A DNA stretch of 21,490 bases from an uncultured Lachnospiraceae bacterium (GTDB lineage: Bacteria > Bacillota_A > Clostridia > Lachnospirales > Lachnospiraceae), in the NCBI GenBank assembly GCA_905200565.1, contig CAJKKX010000004.1, positions 1 to 21,490 of the forward strand, given 5' to 3'. The position numbers and the translations under genes are program-made. The stretch's first letter is position 1, and each line of letters starts with the position of its first letter. A model generated the notes under the pieces. The model was not told the DNA's origin and searched no databases. It saw only the letters and a list, made by a program, of their open reading frames with translations. Positions 14,285 to 21,490 of this stretch are shown in pieces.

Positions 14285-15754
14285 TCATTTCTCTATGTCC
14301 ATTCGTTCATACAGCTCCGCCGGAGCCTCGCCGGCTTTCATCAGAGCGCGCATTGCCTCCAGCATCCGCTCCTCGATCCCACCATCCTGTATCGGCCGCT
14401 GCTGGTACGGATCCGTCTCCAGATCAAACAGCAGATCGCCGTATTTTATATGGTCCTCATACTGATAGCAGGTATTGTCTGGAGAAGTTGCTCCGCTCGC
14501 CGGAATCTTCATCACCGGGATGCCCTTTGTAAACGAAAATTCCCCTGTCAGCGTCGTCTCCGTCTGCTTTAATTCCTCTTCCGTAAACGGATGGAACATG
14601 TGCAGCGGCAGCAACGTGTAATTATACAGACAGCCTTCCGTTTTACGCCCGCTCCTCATATAGACATAACGCCCGTCTGTCACGTTGACATGTTTTCCAA
14701 AATAGCCAAATAAGATCGCATCGTGAATACAGCGGTCATTCTCCAGCACCGGAAGCAGGGAACGCCCCATCATATCCGCCGTCGGCACAATTCCAAAGCA
14801 GTCCAGGATGGTCGGCGCAATGTCGATCGTCTGGCAGAGCGCACTTCGGCGCTCCCCCGCATGTCTGATCTGCGGATGCCACAGGAAAAACGGCGTATGT
14901 ACAATTTCCTCATAGCACGGCATATAATTTTTCCCGAAGAATCCCTTTTCCCCCAGCATATAGCCGTGATCTGTGTTCACGATCAGCATGGTATCCTTCC
15001 ACATATCATGCGCATCCATAAAATCCAGGATCTCCCCGAGATAATGATCGATCATCGACAGCACCGCCCGGTAATTAAGCTGCGCTTCCTGCACCTCTTT
15101 TGCGTCCGGCTCCACCTCACCGTAAAACGGCCAGTCAAACGGCGCATCCTTATCCGTATATAGCTTCTTGTATCGCTCCGGCACAAAATAGGGCTCATGC
15201 GGATCAAAATACTCCACATGGAGGTACCAGTTATCCTGCCGGTAATTGTCTTCCAGAAATTCCAGCGCACTCTTACAGGTCTGATAGTGCGGATGGTTTT
15301 CTTCCCCCTGCATTGCCTCCCGGTTCACGGCGTCCTGTCGGTGCAGATCGAGATTTTCTGTGAATCCGTCCACCTTCCCTTTCCAGAAATCGCCCTCCTG
15401 CCCGCGGATCATCTCACAGGAAGAAAACTTTGTGTGATAAGTGCTTCCTCCCTCCTGCCAGTAGTGGGCATGATCCGTCACACAATGCGAATAAATCCCG
15501 TGCTCTCCCAGAATGGACGGCAGCGAATCGTCAAACGGCTCCAGCGGTCCCCAGCAGCGGTGCAGAAAATTGTATCTGCCGGTCTGCAGCTCTCTCCGCG
15601 CCGGAATGCACGGAAGACTCCCCACGTAAAACTTATCAAAGACGGCTGTCCTTTCCGCCAGTCTCCGGAAATTCGGCATAATGGAAATCTCATCGCCATA
15701 ACACGGGAGATACCTGCGATTCAGTGAATCATACATAATCGTAATTGCCCGCAT
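14285..15754 (-). CDS. Cytoplasmic sulfatase, Cys-type with CIPAR motif
   Basis: This is a 489-residue sulfatase/alkaline-phosphatase-superfamily hydrolase. Metal-binding D9 is in ITIMYDSLNR and the formylglycine motif is C49-I-P-A-R in SLPCIPARRELQTGRYN, which fits CxPxR. The second site is LIVNTDHGYMLGEKG and the lysine GFFGKN. Serine of the usual C-x-P-S-R is alanine, and the N-terminal metal motif has one Asp instead of the common DD, so it belongs to a less common subfamily and may have a different substrate from its neighbour. There is no signal peptide. RBS TAGGAGGAACGT precedes the ATG. It lies 15 bp after the ATPase gene and 10 bp before the second sulfatase. Confidence 0.88.
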   Translation of the reverse strand: MRAITIMYDSLNRRYLPCYGDEISIMPNFRRLAERTAVFDKFYVGSLPCIPARRELQTGRYNFLHRCWGPLEPFDDSLPSILGEHGIYSHCVTDHAHYWQEGGSTYHTKFSSCEMIRGQEGDFWKGKVDGFTENLDLHRQDAVNREAMQGEENHPHYQTCKSALEFLEDNYRQDNWYLHVEYFDPHEPYFVPERYKKLYTDKDAPFDWPFYGEVEPDAKEVQEAQLNYRAVLSMIDHYLGEILDFMDAHDMWKDTMLIVNTDHGYMLGEKGFFGKNYMPCYEEIVHTPFFLWHPQIRHAGERRSALCQTIDIAPTILDCFGIVPTADMMGRSLLPVLENDRCIHDAILFGYFGKHVNVTDGRYVYMRSGRKTEGCLYNYTLLPLHMFHPFTEEELKQTETTLTGEFSFTKGIPVMKIPASGATSPDNTCYQYEDHIKYGDLLFDLETDPYQQRPIQDGGIEERMLEAMRALMKAGEAPAELYERMDIEK

Positions 15755-15769
15755 ACGTTCCTCCTATCC

Positions 15770-16513
15770 CTACCACCACTTGATCAGCTCCGTCACCTCA
15801 TTGCGCAGACGCACAAATTCCGGGGCGGCAATATCGCGCGGCCGCGGCAGTGTATTTTCAATCGTTGTCTTGACGGTCGTCGGCTTATTCGTCAGGATCA
15901 TGATCTTATTGCCGAGATAAACCGCCTCTTCAATATTATGTGTGATAAAAAGCACCGTTGTCTTTGTCATCTGCCAGAGCTTTACCAGCTCATCCTCCAG
16001 CTTAAAACGCAGCTCAATGTCAAGCTGTCCGTAAGGCTCGTCCATCAGCAGAAGATCCGGTTCCGTCGCAAATGCGCGCGCAATACTCACGCGCTGCAGC
16101 ATACTTGCCGAAAGCTGTTTGGGATAATACTTGCGGTATTTCGTAAGACCTACGATATCCAGATATTTTTCTACCTGCTCTTTCTTTTTCGCTTCCGGTA
16201 CCTTCTTCACCTTCAGTCCGAACCCCACATTTTCCTCCACCGTAAGCCACGGCATTGTGGAATCTCCCTGAAAAATGTAGGCGATGTTCTGCTTCCTGGT
16301 GTCTACCTTCTGTCCGTCCAGCAGGATCTCTCCGCTGGTAATATCATATATTTTTGTGAGACTGTTCAAAAAGGTCGTCTTTCCGCAGCCGGTCGGTCCG
16401 ACTACGCACAGCAGATCCCCGTCCATGACATCAAAGGACATGTCGTCCAGCACCAGCAGGTCGCCAAATTTCTTGGTAAGATGATTTACCTTTACTTTTA
16501 CTTTTTCGCTCAT
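15770..16513 (-). CDS. NitT/TauT-type ABC transporter ATPase A, with altered signature motif
   Basis: This is a 247-residue SsuB/TauB-like nucleotide-binding subunit. Walker A GPTGCGKTT is at 39-47, the Q-loop is in YIFQGD, Walker B is LLLMDEP and the switch histidine is H192 in FITHNIEEA; all are normal. The signature is LSASM (134-138) where the family has LSGGM/Q, and the D-loop reads GQLD instead of GALD. The C-terminus has the family's LPRPRD...PEFVRLR segment. It overlaps the other ATPase gene by 4 bp (ATGA), so the two are translationally coupled. Together they would form a heterodimer in which this subunit supplies the working Walker A/H side and the other the working signature. It is not a broken gene: the reading frame and all other motifs are intact. 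Confidence 0.92.
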   Translation of the reverse strand: MSEKVKVKVNHLTKKFGDLLVLDDMSFDVMDGDLLCVVGPTGCGKTTFLNSLTKIYDITSGEILLDGQKVDTRKQNIAYIFQGDSTMPWLTVEENVGFGLKVKKVPEAKKKEQVEKYLDIVGLTKYRKYYPKQLSASMLQRVSIARAFATEPDLLLMDEPYGQLDIELRFKLEDELVKLWQMTKTTVLFITHNIEEAVYLGNKIMILTNKPTTVKTTIENTLPRPRDIAAPEFVRLRNEVTELIKWW

Positions 16514-17301
16514 TGCTGCCTCCCGTCTGACGTACTGTCTAAAATTCCCGTGATTTCCTTTCGCAGCGCCAAAAACTCCGGTGACACCAGATCGCGCGGC
16601 CGCGGAAGTTCGATCTTATACTCCCGTTTTACTGTCGCCGGGCAGTTCGTCAGCACCAGAATACGGTCCGCCAGATAAATTGCTTCCTCAATATTATTCG
16701 TGACAAAAATAACCGTCCTCTTTTCCGCATCCCAGATGCGCTGCAGCTCCTCCTGCATCAGATAGCGCGTCTGCGCATCCAGCGCTCCGAACGGCTCGTC
16801 CATCAGCATCACCTTCGGCTCATTGCAGTATGCCCTTGCAATGCCTACGCGCTGGCGCATTCCGCCGGAGAGCTGTACCGGAAATGAATTTTCAAAACCC
16901 TGCAGGCCTACCAGATCAATGTATTTCTGCGCACGCCTGCGGCGCTCTTCCTTTTTAACGCCCGCTATTTTCAATCCGTATTCCACATTTCCCATTGTCG
17001 TCATCCATGGGAACAACGCCGTCGACTGAAAGACCACGCCCCGCTCCGGTCCCGGCTTTGAGATCTCTTTTCCAAGAAAAGTCATGCTGCCCTCGCTCGC
17101 CGGCTCAAAACCGGCGATCAGATTCATGATCGTGGTCTTTCCGCACTGTCCCGGTCCGAAGAGCACCAGAAACTCGTTTTCTTTTGCTGCCATATTCAGG
17201 TCTTTGATCACCTGATGTTCTCCCTCCGGCGTCTCAAACGATTTGCACACGCCTCTGCATTCAATCATATTTGCTACTGTCCGCTCTTGTTCCACCGACA
17301 T
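16510..17301 (-). CDS. NitT/TauT-type ABC transporter ATPase B, lacking the switch histidine
   Basis: This is a 263-residue SsuB/TauB-like ATPase. Walker A is GPGQCGKTT (49-57, the usual Ser-Gly replaced by Gly-Gln), the signature is canonical LSGGM (144-148, LSGGMRQR), and Walker B is VMLMDEPFGALD. The H-loop reads FVTNNIEEA with Asn202 (codon opposite 16696-16698) where the family has His, a one-base change from CAT/CAC. The start ATG follows GCGGAGGATG; it overlaps the end of the permease gene by 28 bp. The complement of the other ATPase's defect suggests an obligate NBD heterodimer. Confidence 0.92.
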   Translation of the reverse strand: MSVEQERTVANMIECRGVCKSFETPEGEHQVIKDLNMAAKENEFLVLFGPGQCGKTTIMNLIAGFEPASEGSMTFLGKEISKPGPERGVVFQSTALFPWMTTMGNVEYGLKIAGVKKEERRRRAQKYIDLVGLQGFENSFPVQLSGGMRQRVGIARAYCNEPKVMLMDEPFGALDAQTRYLMQEELQRIWDAEKRTVIFVTNNIEEAIYLADRILVLTNCPATVKREYKIELPRPRDLVSPEFLALRKEITGILDSTSDGRQQ

Positions 17302-18065
17302 AACACATCCTCCGCTTTTCTCATCAAAATTGCAAGGATATAGCCTACCACGCCAATCATTACAATTCCCGATAAAATCTGAACCATATCGTTATTGTTC
17401 ATTCCAGCCACGATCATCCATCCAAGACCTTCCGAAGACCTCACCATCTCCGCTGCCAGTACGGTCGCCCAGCTGCTGGAGAGCGCCACCTGCAGTCCCG
17501 CAAAAATAGACGGCACGGAAGCCGGAAGCACGATCGTTGTAAAAATCTGCCGCTCACTCGCTCCAAGCATACGCGACGCGTTTACGATTTCCGGATCTAC
17601 GCTCTTGGCGCCTGCCATGGAGTTCAGCGTCGTATTTGAAAAGGATGCAAGAAAAATCAGAAATATTTTTGCATTCTCTCCAAGTCCAAACCAGATAATG
17701 GAGATCGGGATCCACGCAATCGGCGGGATCGGGCGGATAATGCGGAAAATCGGATTGATGATCGCCTCCGCCACCGGATACCACCCCATCAGAAGTCCGC
17801 AGACGATACCTACCGCAGAACCGATCAAAAATCCGGCAAGTACCCGCATCAGGCTATAGCCGACATGCACCATGATACTATGCTTTCCAACGGTTCCCAC
17901 GATTCCCTCTCCGATCGCACGCACAACCTCAACCGGTCCGGGCATAAATAAACCAAGCTCCGTAAATGCCGCGCCCCATGCCCACAACAGCAGGAAGGCG
18001 CCGATAGAAACACAGGCGCAGACTCCCGTGATCGCTTTTTCACCTATTCTCTTATTTTTTGTCAT
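17274..18065 (-). CDS. NitT/TauT-type ABC transporter permease A
   Basis: This is a 263-residue inner-membrane subunit of SsuC/TauC type with about six hydrophobic segments, from AFLLLWAWGAAF to a C-terminal GVVGYILAILM. The family features PGPVEVVRAI near the N-terminus, IIRPIPPIAWIPISIIWFGL in the middle and the ATPase-coupling EAA-like loop (NASRMLGASERQIFTTIVLP) are present. It overlaps the second permease gene by 4 bp and is followed by the ATPase genes. With the second permease it would form a heterodimeric channel, while most family members are thought to use one permease twice. Confidence 0.92.
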   Translation of the reverse strand: MTKNKRIGEKAITGVCACVSIGAFLLLWAWGAAFTELGLFMPGPVEVVRAIGEGIVGTVGKHSIMVHVGYSLMRVLAGFLIGSAVGIVCGLLMGWYPVAEAIINPIFRIIRPIPPIAWIPISIIWFGLGENAKIFLIFLASFSNTTLNSMAGAKSVDPEIVNASRMLGASERQIFTTIVLPASVPSIFAGLQVALSSSWATVLAAEMVRSSEGLGWMIVAGMNNNDMVQILSGIVMIGVVGYILAILMRKAEDVLCRWNKSGQ

Positions 18066-18850
18066 TTTGCATTCATTCCTTTCGCTACCCGTACTTCTAT
18101 CATGTGGAGCACGGCGTCAAAGACTGCGCCCACTGCGCCGATCGCAAGCATACCTACAATGATGATATCCGGTCTGGAAATTGCGCGCGCCTGCTGTATC
18201 ATGTACCCCAATCCCTTTGTGGAGGCCAAAAGCTCTGCTGCCACCAGCGCTGTCCAGGAGGTTCCGAGCGCCACGCGCAGCCCGGTAAAGATCATCGGAA
18301 GTGCCGTTGGGATCGCCACCAGAAACAGCTTCTGCATACTGGATGCGCCAAACACATCGCCCACCCACAGATGCACCTCTTTTGTCTGCCGGATACCTGT
18401 ATAGCTGTTTACGATACAGGCGATCAGGGCGCCCAGGAAAATAACCAGCGCTTTGGAGGTAATGCCGATACCGAACAGCAGGATAAACATCGGGATCCAC
18501 GCCAGTCCGGGAATCGGACGGATCATATCAAACAGCGGCCGCACAAAACGGTCCACCCATTTATTCCACGCCATTGCGATCCCAAGCGGTACCCCAACCA
18601 GCGCTCCGAGCGCATAGCCCAGCAGCGCCACTCTGATACTCGCCCAGAGGTGCTGCGGAAGCGTTGCTCCGTCCGGCGCCTTGGTCGTCATCTTCTGGAT
18701 AAATGTCTGAAACACCTTCGCCGGTCCCGGAAATACAAGCTCCGATTTCAAATGAAATACATTGATGCATAAAAACCAGACAAAGATCACCGTCAAAATG
18801 GAAGCCGTCGAAATCAGCAGATATTTCGTTTTCTTTTTTGTCTTCTTCAT
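18062..18850 (-). CDS. NitT/TauT-type ABC transporter permease B
   Basis: This 262-residue paralogue of the next gene has the same six-helix topology: N-terminal YLLISTASILTVIFVWFLCI, the MIRPIPGLAWIPMFILLFGI segment and the coupling loop (GASSMQKLFLVAIPTALP) followed by GTSWTALVAAELLAS. It is the first gene after the binding protein, separated by 89 bp that hold a strong hairpin. The ATG at 18848-18850 is preceded by AAAGGAAATGAG. It is clearly diverged from permease A, so the duplication is old. Confidence 0.92.
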   Translation of the reverse strand: MKKTKKKTKYLLISTASILTVIFVWFLCINVFHLKSELVFPGPAKVFQTFIQKMTTKAPDGATLPQHLWASIRVALLGYALGALVGVPLGIAMAWNKWVDRFVRPLFDMIRPIPGLAWIPMFILLFGIGITSKALVIFLGALIACIVNSYTGIRQTKEVHLWVGDVFGASSMQKLFLVAIPTALPMIFTGLRVALGTSWTALVAAELLASTKGLGYMIQQARAISRPDIIIVGMLAIGAVGAVFDAVLHMIEVRVAKGMNAK

Positions 18851-18872
18851 AAAAACTCATTTCCTTTCAGAG

Positions 18873-18921
18873 ATAAAATAAGGCTGCTGCAGCCTGTGAT
18901 CACCAGCATATGCAGCAGCCT
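18873..18921 (-). terminator. Attenuator-like hairpin between the binding protein and the permeases
   Basis: On the minus strand AGGCTGCTGCA (18911-18921) pairs perfectly with TGCAGCAGCCT (18881-18891), followed by TTATTTTAT. It would stop or stabilise part of the transcript and leave more binding protein than membrane subunits. Confidence 0.65.
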
Positions 18922-18939
18922 CTCCGGTTTCATTATCAC

Positions 18940-19980
18940 TTATTTTCTTGCTTTTACCGCTTCAACAAAGGAAGTGTCAATGCTTGCCTCTACATTTGCC
19001 ACATCACTCTCAGCGATCATTTCCTGCTCTACATAGAAGTTCGCGATATCTACCATAAATTGTCCAAGCTGATTTTCTTCCGTATTTACCGTTTCACGCG
19101 TAAAGTAATCTTTTACTTCCACCTCAGCGTCCATATCAGATTCGCTGTAGGTAATGCCCTCTTCTGCATACCATGTCACAGCCGATTCGCGGCGCATCGC
19201 CTCATCATTCATAATATCCTCACACGCTTTGTAATAGCATTCCAGGAAAAGGATCAGATCATCCTTTTTCTCCTCCGCCACATTATTCTGTACAAAAATG
19301 GTATCAATAATCGGATTGTCCAGAATCAGATTCATGTCACAGACCTTCACATAGCCGGCCTCCTCAAGCTGATTCGTATACGGCATCTTTGCCGCGATCA
19401 GATCACCCTCTCCGGTAACAAATGCCTGATAAGCCTGCGCATAATCCATGGATACCATGCTGAAATCATCGGCAGTCAGTCCGAAATATTCAATATACTT
19501 GATCGCCTGGTAGTGTGCCGTTGTAGCAAGCGGTCCTAAAATAGACACGCCCTTCAGGCTTTCCGCATCGCCGATGATTCCTTTCTCATCCGCTCCCGCC
19601 TGCACATACGGGCTGTCCGCTCTCGCATAGATGGATTCGCCGCCTGTTGTGATCACGCCATCGCCGATATAGGTATACATACCGGTTGCCAGACCATATA
19701 CAGATGCCATTCCGCTGACTGCCACATCCAGCTCTCCGGCCGCCATCGCTTCGTTGATCGGGGCGCCTGTAGCAAAAATCTCAATATTCACGTCCAGACC
19801 TGCCTCTTCAAAGTAGCCCTTTTCTTCCGCCACATGTACCGGAAGTCCCAGGGAATTCGCCATCGTGCCGACTGTCAGTGTTTCCCCGGACGGTGTCAGT
19901 TCTTCTGCATTTACCATCATTCCGCTAAGACATGTAAAAACCAAACCTGCTGTCAATACTGCCGCTATTTTCTTCTTCAT
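18940..19980 (-). CDS. NitT/TauT-type extracellular substrate-binding protein
   Basis: This is a 346-residue secreted binding protein of the NMT1/SsuA/TauA type. The signal peptide covers about residues 1-25 and likely ends VNA|EE. The only cysteine in it (C17, context VFTC-L) does not make a lipobox, so membrane anchoring is uncertain. The mature protein starts with the family pattern TLTVGTMANSLGLPVHVAEE and KGYFEEAGLDVNI, followed by GAPINEAMAAGELDVA and a second lobe with GDLIAAKMPY. It gives the transporter its specificity; the neighbouring sulfatases suggest a sulfated organic anion. The ATG has GGAGGG 9 bp upstream. First gene of the operon, directly behind promoter and operator. Confidence 0.92.
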   Translation of the reverse strand: MKKKIAAVLTAGLVFTCLSGMMVNAEELTPSGETLTVGTMANSLGLPVHVAEEKGYFEEAGLDVNIEIFATGAPINEAMAAGELDVAVSGMASVYGLATGMYTYIGDGVITTGGESIYARADSPYVQAGADEKGIIGDAESLKGVSILGPLATTAHYQAIKYIEYFGLTADDFSMVSMDYAQAYQAFVTGEGDLIAAKMPYTNQLEEAGYVKVCDMNLILDNPIIDTIFVQNNVAEEKKDDLILFLECYYKACEDIMNDEAMRRESAVTWYAEEGITYSESDMDAEVEVKDYFTRETVNTEENQLGQFMVDIANFYVEQEMIAESDVANVEASIDTSFVEAVKARK

Positions 19981-20030
19981 CTGTACTTTCCCTCCATATC
20001 CTTTTGTTAATCATGCTCTGTTTTTCTTTT

Positions 20031-20044
20031 TGAATACGTATTCA
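20031..20044. promoter_or_regulatory. Operator, perfect central-CG palindrome
   Basis: TGAATACGTATTCA is a perfect 14-bp palindrome with a central CG, the typical form of LacI-family operators. It lies 12 bp downstream of the -10 of the operon promoter, covering or just following the transcript start, where binding would block transcription. The neighbouring LacI-family gene is the obvious candidate binder. Confidence 0.75.
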
Positions 20045-20056
20045 TTCGGTAATTTC

Positions 20057-20085
20057 AACATAACATTATTTGCAGTGCCTGTCAA
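20057..20085 (-). promoter_or_regulatory. Promoter of the transport/sulfatase operon
   Basis: On the minus strand a perfect TTGACA (20080-20085) and TATGTT (20057-20062) are 17 bp apart. The leader is about 70 nt and contains the operator. Confidence 0.85.
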
Positions 20086-20174
20086 TCATTTTTTTGCCAA
20101 AATCATATCTTTTTACTCATTTTGTTAAATCTTCACAATCCAAATTCCTTGTTTTTGTGAAAAATTCTCAAAGA

Positions 20175-20214
20175 AAAACTGCCGGCCTCACCTTTTGGCG
20201 AAACCGACAGTTTT
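20175..20214 (-). terminator. Terminator of the LacI-family gene
   Basis: On the minus strand AAAACTGTCGG and CCGGCAGTTTT form a long hairpin with one mismatch, followed by more T. It isolates the regulator gene from the operon promoter 90 bp further on. Confidence 0.8.
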
Positions 20215-20227
20215 ACCTGAAATCCGA

Positions 20228-21250
20228 TTATGCAAAATCGTTGCACGTTGTCTCCCGCAGTATCAGCCGCGGTTTGATCCATTCCTGGATCACTCCGTCT
20301 TTTTTCTCGATCATGTCCAGAAGGAGCGTACATGCACGCGGTACCATTTCTTCCACCTGCACGTGGATCGTGCTGATCTGCGGATGCAGGTAAGTCGTCA
20401 GCGGAATATCATCCATCCCGATAATCTGCACCTGCTCCGGTATTCGGATTCCCTGTGATACCAGAGCCTGCACAATGCCAATCGCCAGCATATCGCTGTA
20501 GGCAAGAATTGCTACCTTTCTGCCCCGGAATTTTCCCGGATTTTCGTTCACAAGCTGATATGCAGAATCGATCCCCAGAGCGCAGTAAAGGATATCTTCC
20601 TGCGCCACCTGCTGCCCGACCTCCTCAAGAGCCTGCCGGAAACCCTGCAGACGGCGCTTCGCGTCATTGGATTCCTCAAAAACAGTGATAAACATTTTCT
20701 CATAATCCGTGAAATTCCGCAGATAACATCCCGCCAGATAACCGCCGTAAATACTGTCTGAAAACAGATAATTAAGGTTGCCGCGGATCTTGGCACTGGC
20801 ATTCATCATAAACACACACGGAACCTTATACTTCTCAATTACTTCCATCTCTTTATCGGAAAGCTCCATGCGCAAAACCAGAAAACCGTCCACCTTGCGG
20901 CGGCGGATAATCCGCTCAAAGCTTGAAAAATCATCCGTTTCCTTATCGTAGTAGATGACCATGATATCATAACTATAGTGGCTCAGTTCCTTCTGGATAC
21001 AATCGTATACGTAGGCAAGCATCAGATTCTTGTTCATGCCAAGGAAATGCTTCGGAAATAAGATCCCAATCGTTCCCGTCCGCTTCGTCTTCAGACTTTG
21101 CGCCTGACTGTTGAGTTCAAATCCATACTCCTTTGCCTTCTGTATGATATACTGTTTTTTCTCCTCCGGCACCAGATTGCTGTTATTCAGAGCACGTGAG
21201 ACCGTGGGCTGCGATACTCCGATCAGACTTGCAAATTCTTTCGACGTCAT
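20228..21250 (-). CDS. LacI-family transcriptional regulator of the operon
   Basis: This is a 340-residue dimeric DNA-binding protein of normal family length. The N-terminal HTH (MTSKEFASLIGVSQPTVSRA) is followed by the hinge-helix region NSQAQSLKTKRTGTIGILFP, then a periplasmic-binding-protein-like effector domain with SDSIYGGYLAGCYL, VAILAYSDMLAIG and the end motif IGMDDIPLTTYLHPQISTI. It lies directly upstream of the sulfatase/transport operon in the same direction but has its own promoter and terminator. It probably binds the palindrome at 20031-20044 and responds to the imported compound or its desulfated product. The RBS is weak (TTGGAAAAAGCAT), consistent with low expression. Confidence 0.92.
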   Translation of the reverse strand: MTSKEFASLIGVSQPTVSRALNNSNLVPEEKKQYIIQKAKEYGFELNSQAQSLKTKRTGTIGILFPKHFLGMNKNLMLAYVYDCIQKELSHYSYDIMVIYYDKETDDFSSFERIIRRRKVDGFLVLRMELSDKEMEVIEKYKVPCVFMMNASAKIRGNLNYLFSDSIYGGYLAGCYLRNFTDYEKMFITVFEESNDAKRRLQGFRQALEEVGQQVAQEDILYCALGIDSAYQLVNENPGKFRGRKVAILAYSDMLAIGIVQALVSQGIRIPEQVQIIGMDDIPLTTYLHPQISTIHVQVEEMVPRACTLLLDMIEKKDGVIQEWIKPRLILRETTCNDFA

Positions 21251-21310
21251 ATGCTTTTTCCAATCTTTCTATTACTTTTCCAGCAGGATGGTGCTGGTAA
21301 ATTTATCTAA

Positions 21311-21339
21311 AGTATAGCATAGTTCGCCGCAAATGTCAT
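21311..21339 (-). promoter_or_regulatory. Promoter of the LacI-family gene
   Basis: On the minus strand ATGACA (21334-21339) and TATACT (21311-21316) are 17 bp apart. A small hairpin (CCAGCA/TGCTGG, 21280-21297) sits in the leader. Confidence 0.65.
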
Positions 21340-21394
21340 CCTTCCCTGCAGTTTTGTTTTTCTTTATCGGCTCCTCTATAAAAAAGCATTCTCA

Positions 21395-21490
21395 TTATTT
21401 ATACAGCGGTCCGTATGTCCGGCAGGCAAGATAATCCGCCGCCTGTCTGTCCACCGTGCCAAATGCTCCCCAGCAGTGCGGACGGTAGAT
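21395..21490 (-). CDS. C-terminal fragment of an unrecognised protein (runs off the right edge)
   Basis: The last 31 codons and stop of a minus-strand gene are in the window. The translation contains YRPHCWGAFGTVDRQAADYL and ends RTYGPLYK. I do not recognise the family. The gene lies upstream of, and in the same direction as, the LacI regulator gene, which has its own promoter in the ~145-bp gap; whether it belongs to the same pathway cannot be told from this fragment. Confidence 0.5.
   Translation of the reverse strand: MYRPHCWGAFGTVDRQAADYLACRTYGPLYK

Noticed and set aside
13249..14532. 427-codon plus-strand ORF
   Set aside because: Runs across two minus-strand sulfatase genes with well-defined active sites; no domain and no RBS.
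15770..16513. ATPase A as a pseudogene because of its altered signature motif
   Set aside because: The frame is intact, all other motifs are kept, and the partner ATPase has the complementary change, which fits a functional asymmetric pair.

Overview
The window reads as a chromosomal segment of a low-to-mid GC Gram-positive anaerobe, most likely a gut Lachnospiraceae/Clostridia member. The support is a tRNA-Met T-box leader in front of metG, strong AGGAGG-type ribosome binding sites, many Firmicute-type promoters, paralogous zinc-ribbon membrane proteins, an AAA-ATPase/PD-(D/E)XK protein of the kind abundant in gut Clostridia, and sulfatases of the Cys type. No database search was possible; every family call comes from motifs read in the translated sequence.

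Left part (1-3300): the 5' end of metG (minus strand) with its promoter and a long T-box leader whose linker carries a 20-bp repeat three times. Next to it is a decayed ABC exporter of the antimicrobial-peptide (lantibiotic-immunity) type, of which only the first 38 codons of the ATPase and the first codons of a permease remain. Divergent from it is a response regulator/histidine kinase pair; the kinase gene is frameshifted. Three 11-bp-phased repeats in the divergent promoter look like the regulator's binding sites.

Second part (3080-6490): five co-directional minus-strand genes for a modular family. Four start with a CxxC...CxxC zinc ribbon followed by membrane segments; the fifth is a lipoprotein whose extracytoplasmic domain is homologous to the C-terminal domain of one zinc-ribbon protein. 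The last gene of the set is broken by indels in homopolymers. I recognise no described system here.

Third part (6490-10990, plus strand): an alpha/beta-hydrolase (esterase), a MarR regulator plus MATE efflux pump operon with two operator-like palindromes, and an lrgAB (holin-like/antiholin-like) operon with a structured ~100-nt leader.

Fourth part (10990-12730, minus strand): a stand-alone AAA-ATPase/PD-(D/E)XK protein.

Fifth part (12730-21390, minus strand): a LacI-family regulator gene, then a seven-gene operon coding for a NitT/TauT-type substrate-binding protein, two different permeases, two different ATPases and two cytoplasmic sulfatases. A consensus promoter followed by a perfect 14-bp central-CG palindrome controls it. 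The likely logic is uptake of a small sulfated organic compound, desulfation inside the cell, and induction through the LacI protein. The two ATPases carry complementary defects (signature motif in one, switch histidine in the other), which predicts one canonical and one degenerate ATP site, an arrangement known from heterodimeric exporters but unexpected in an importer. A fragment of an unrecognised gene ends the window.
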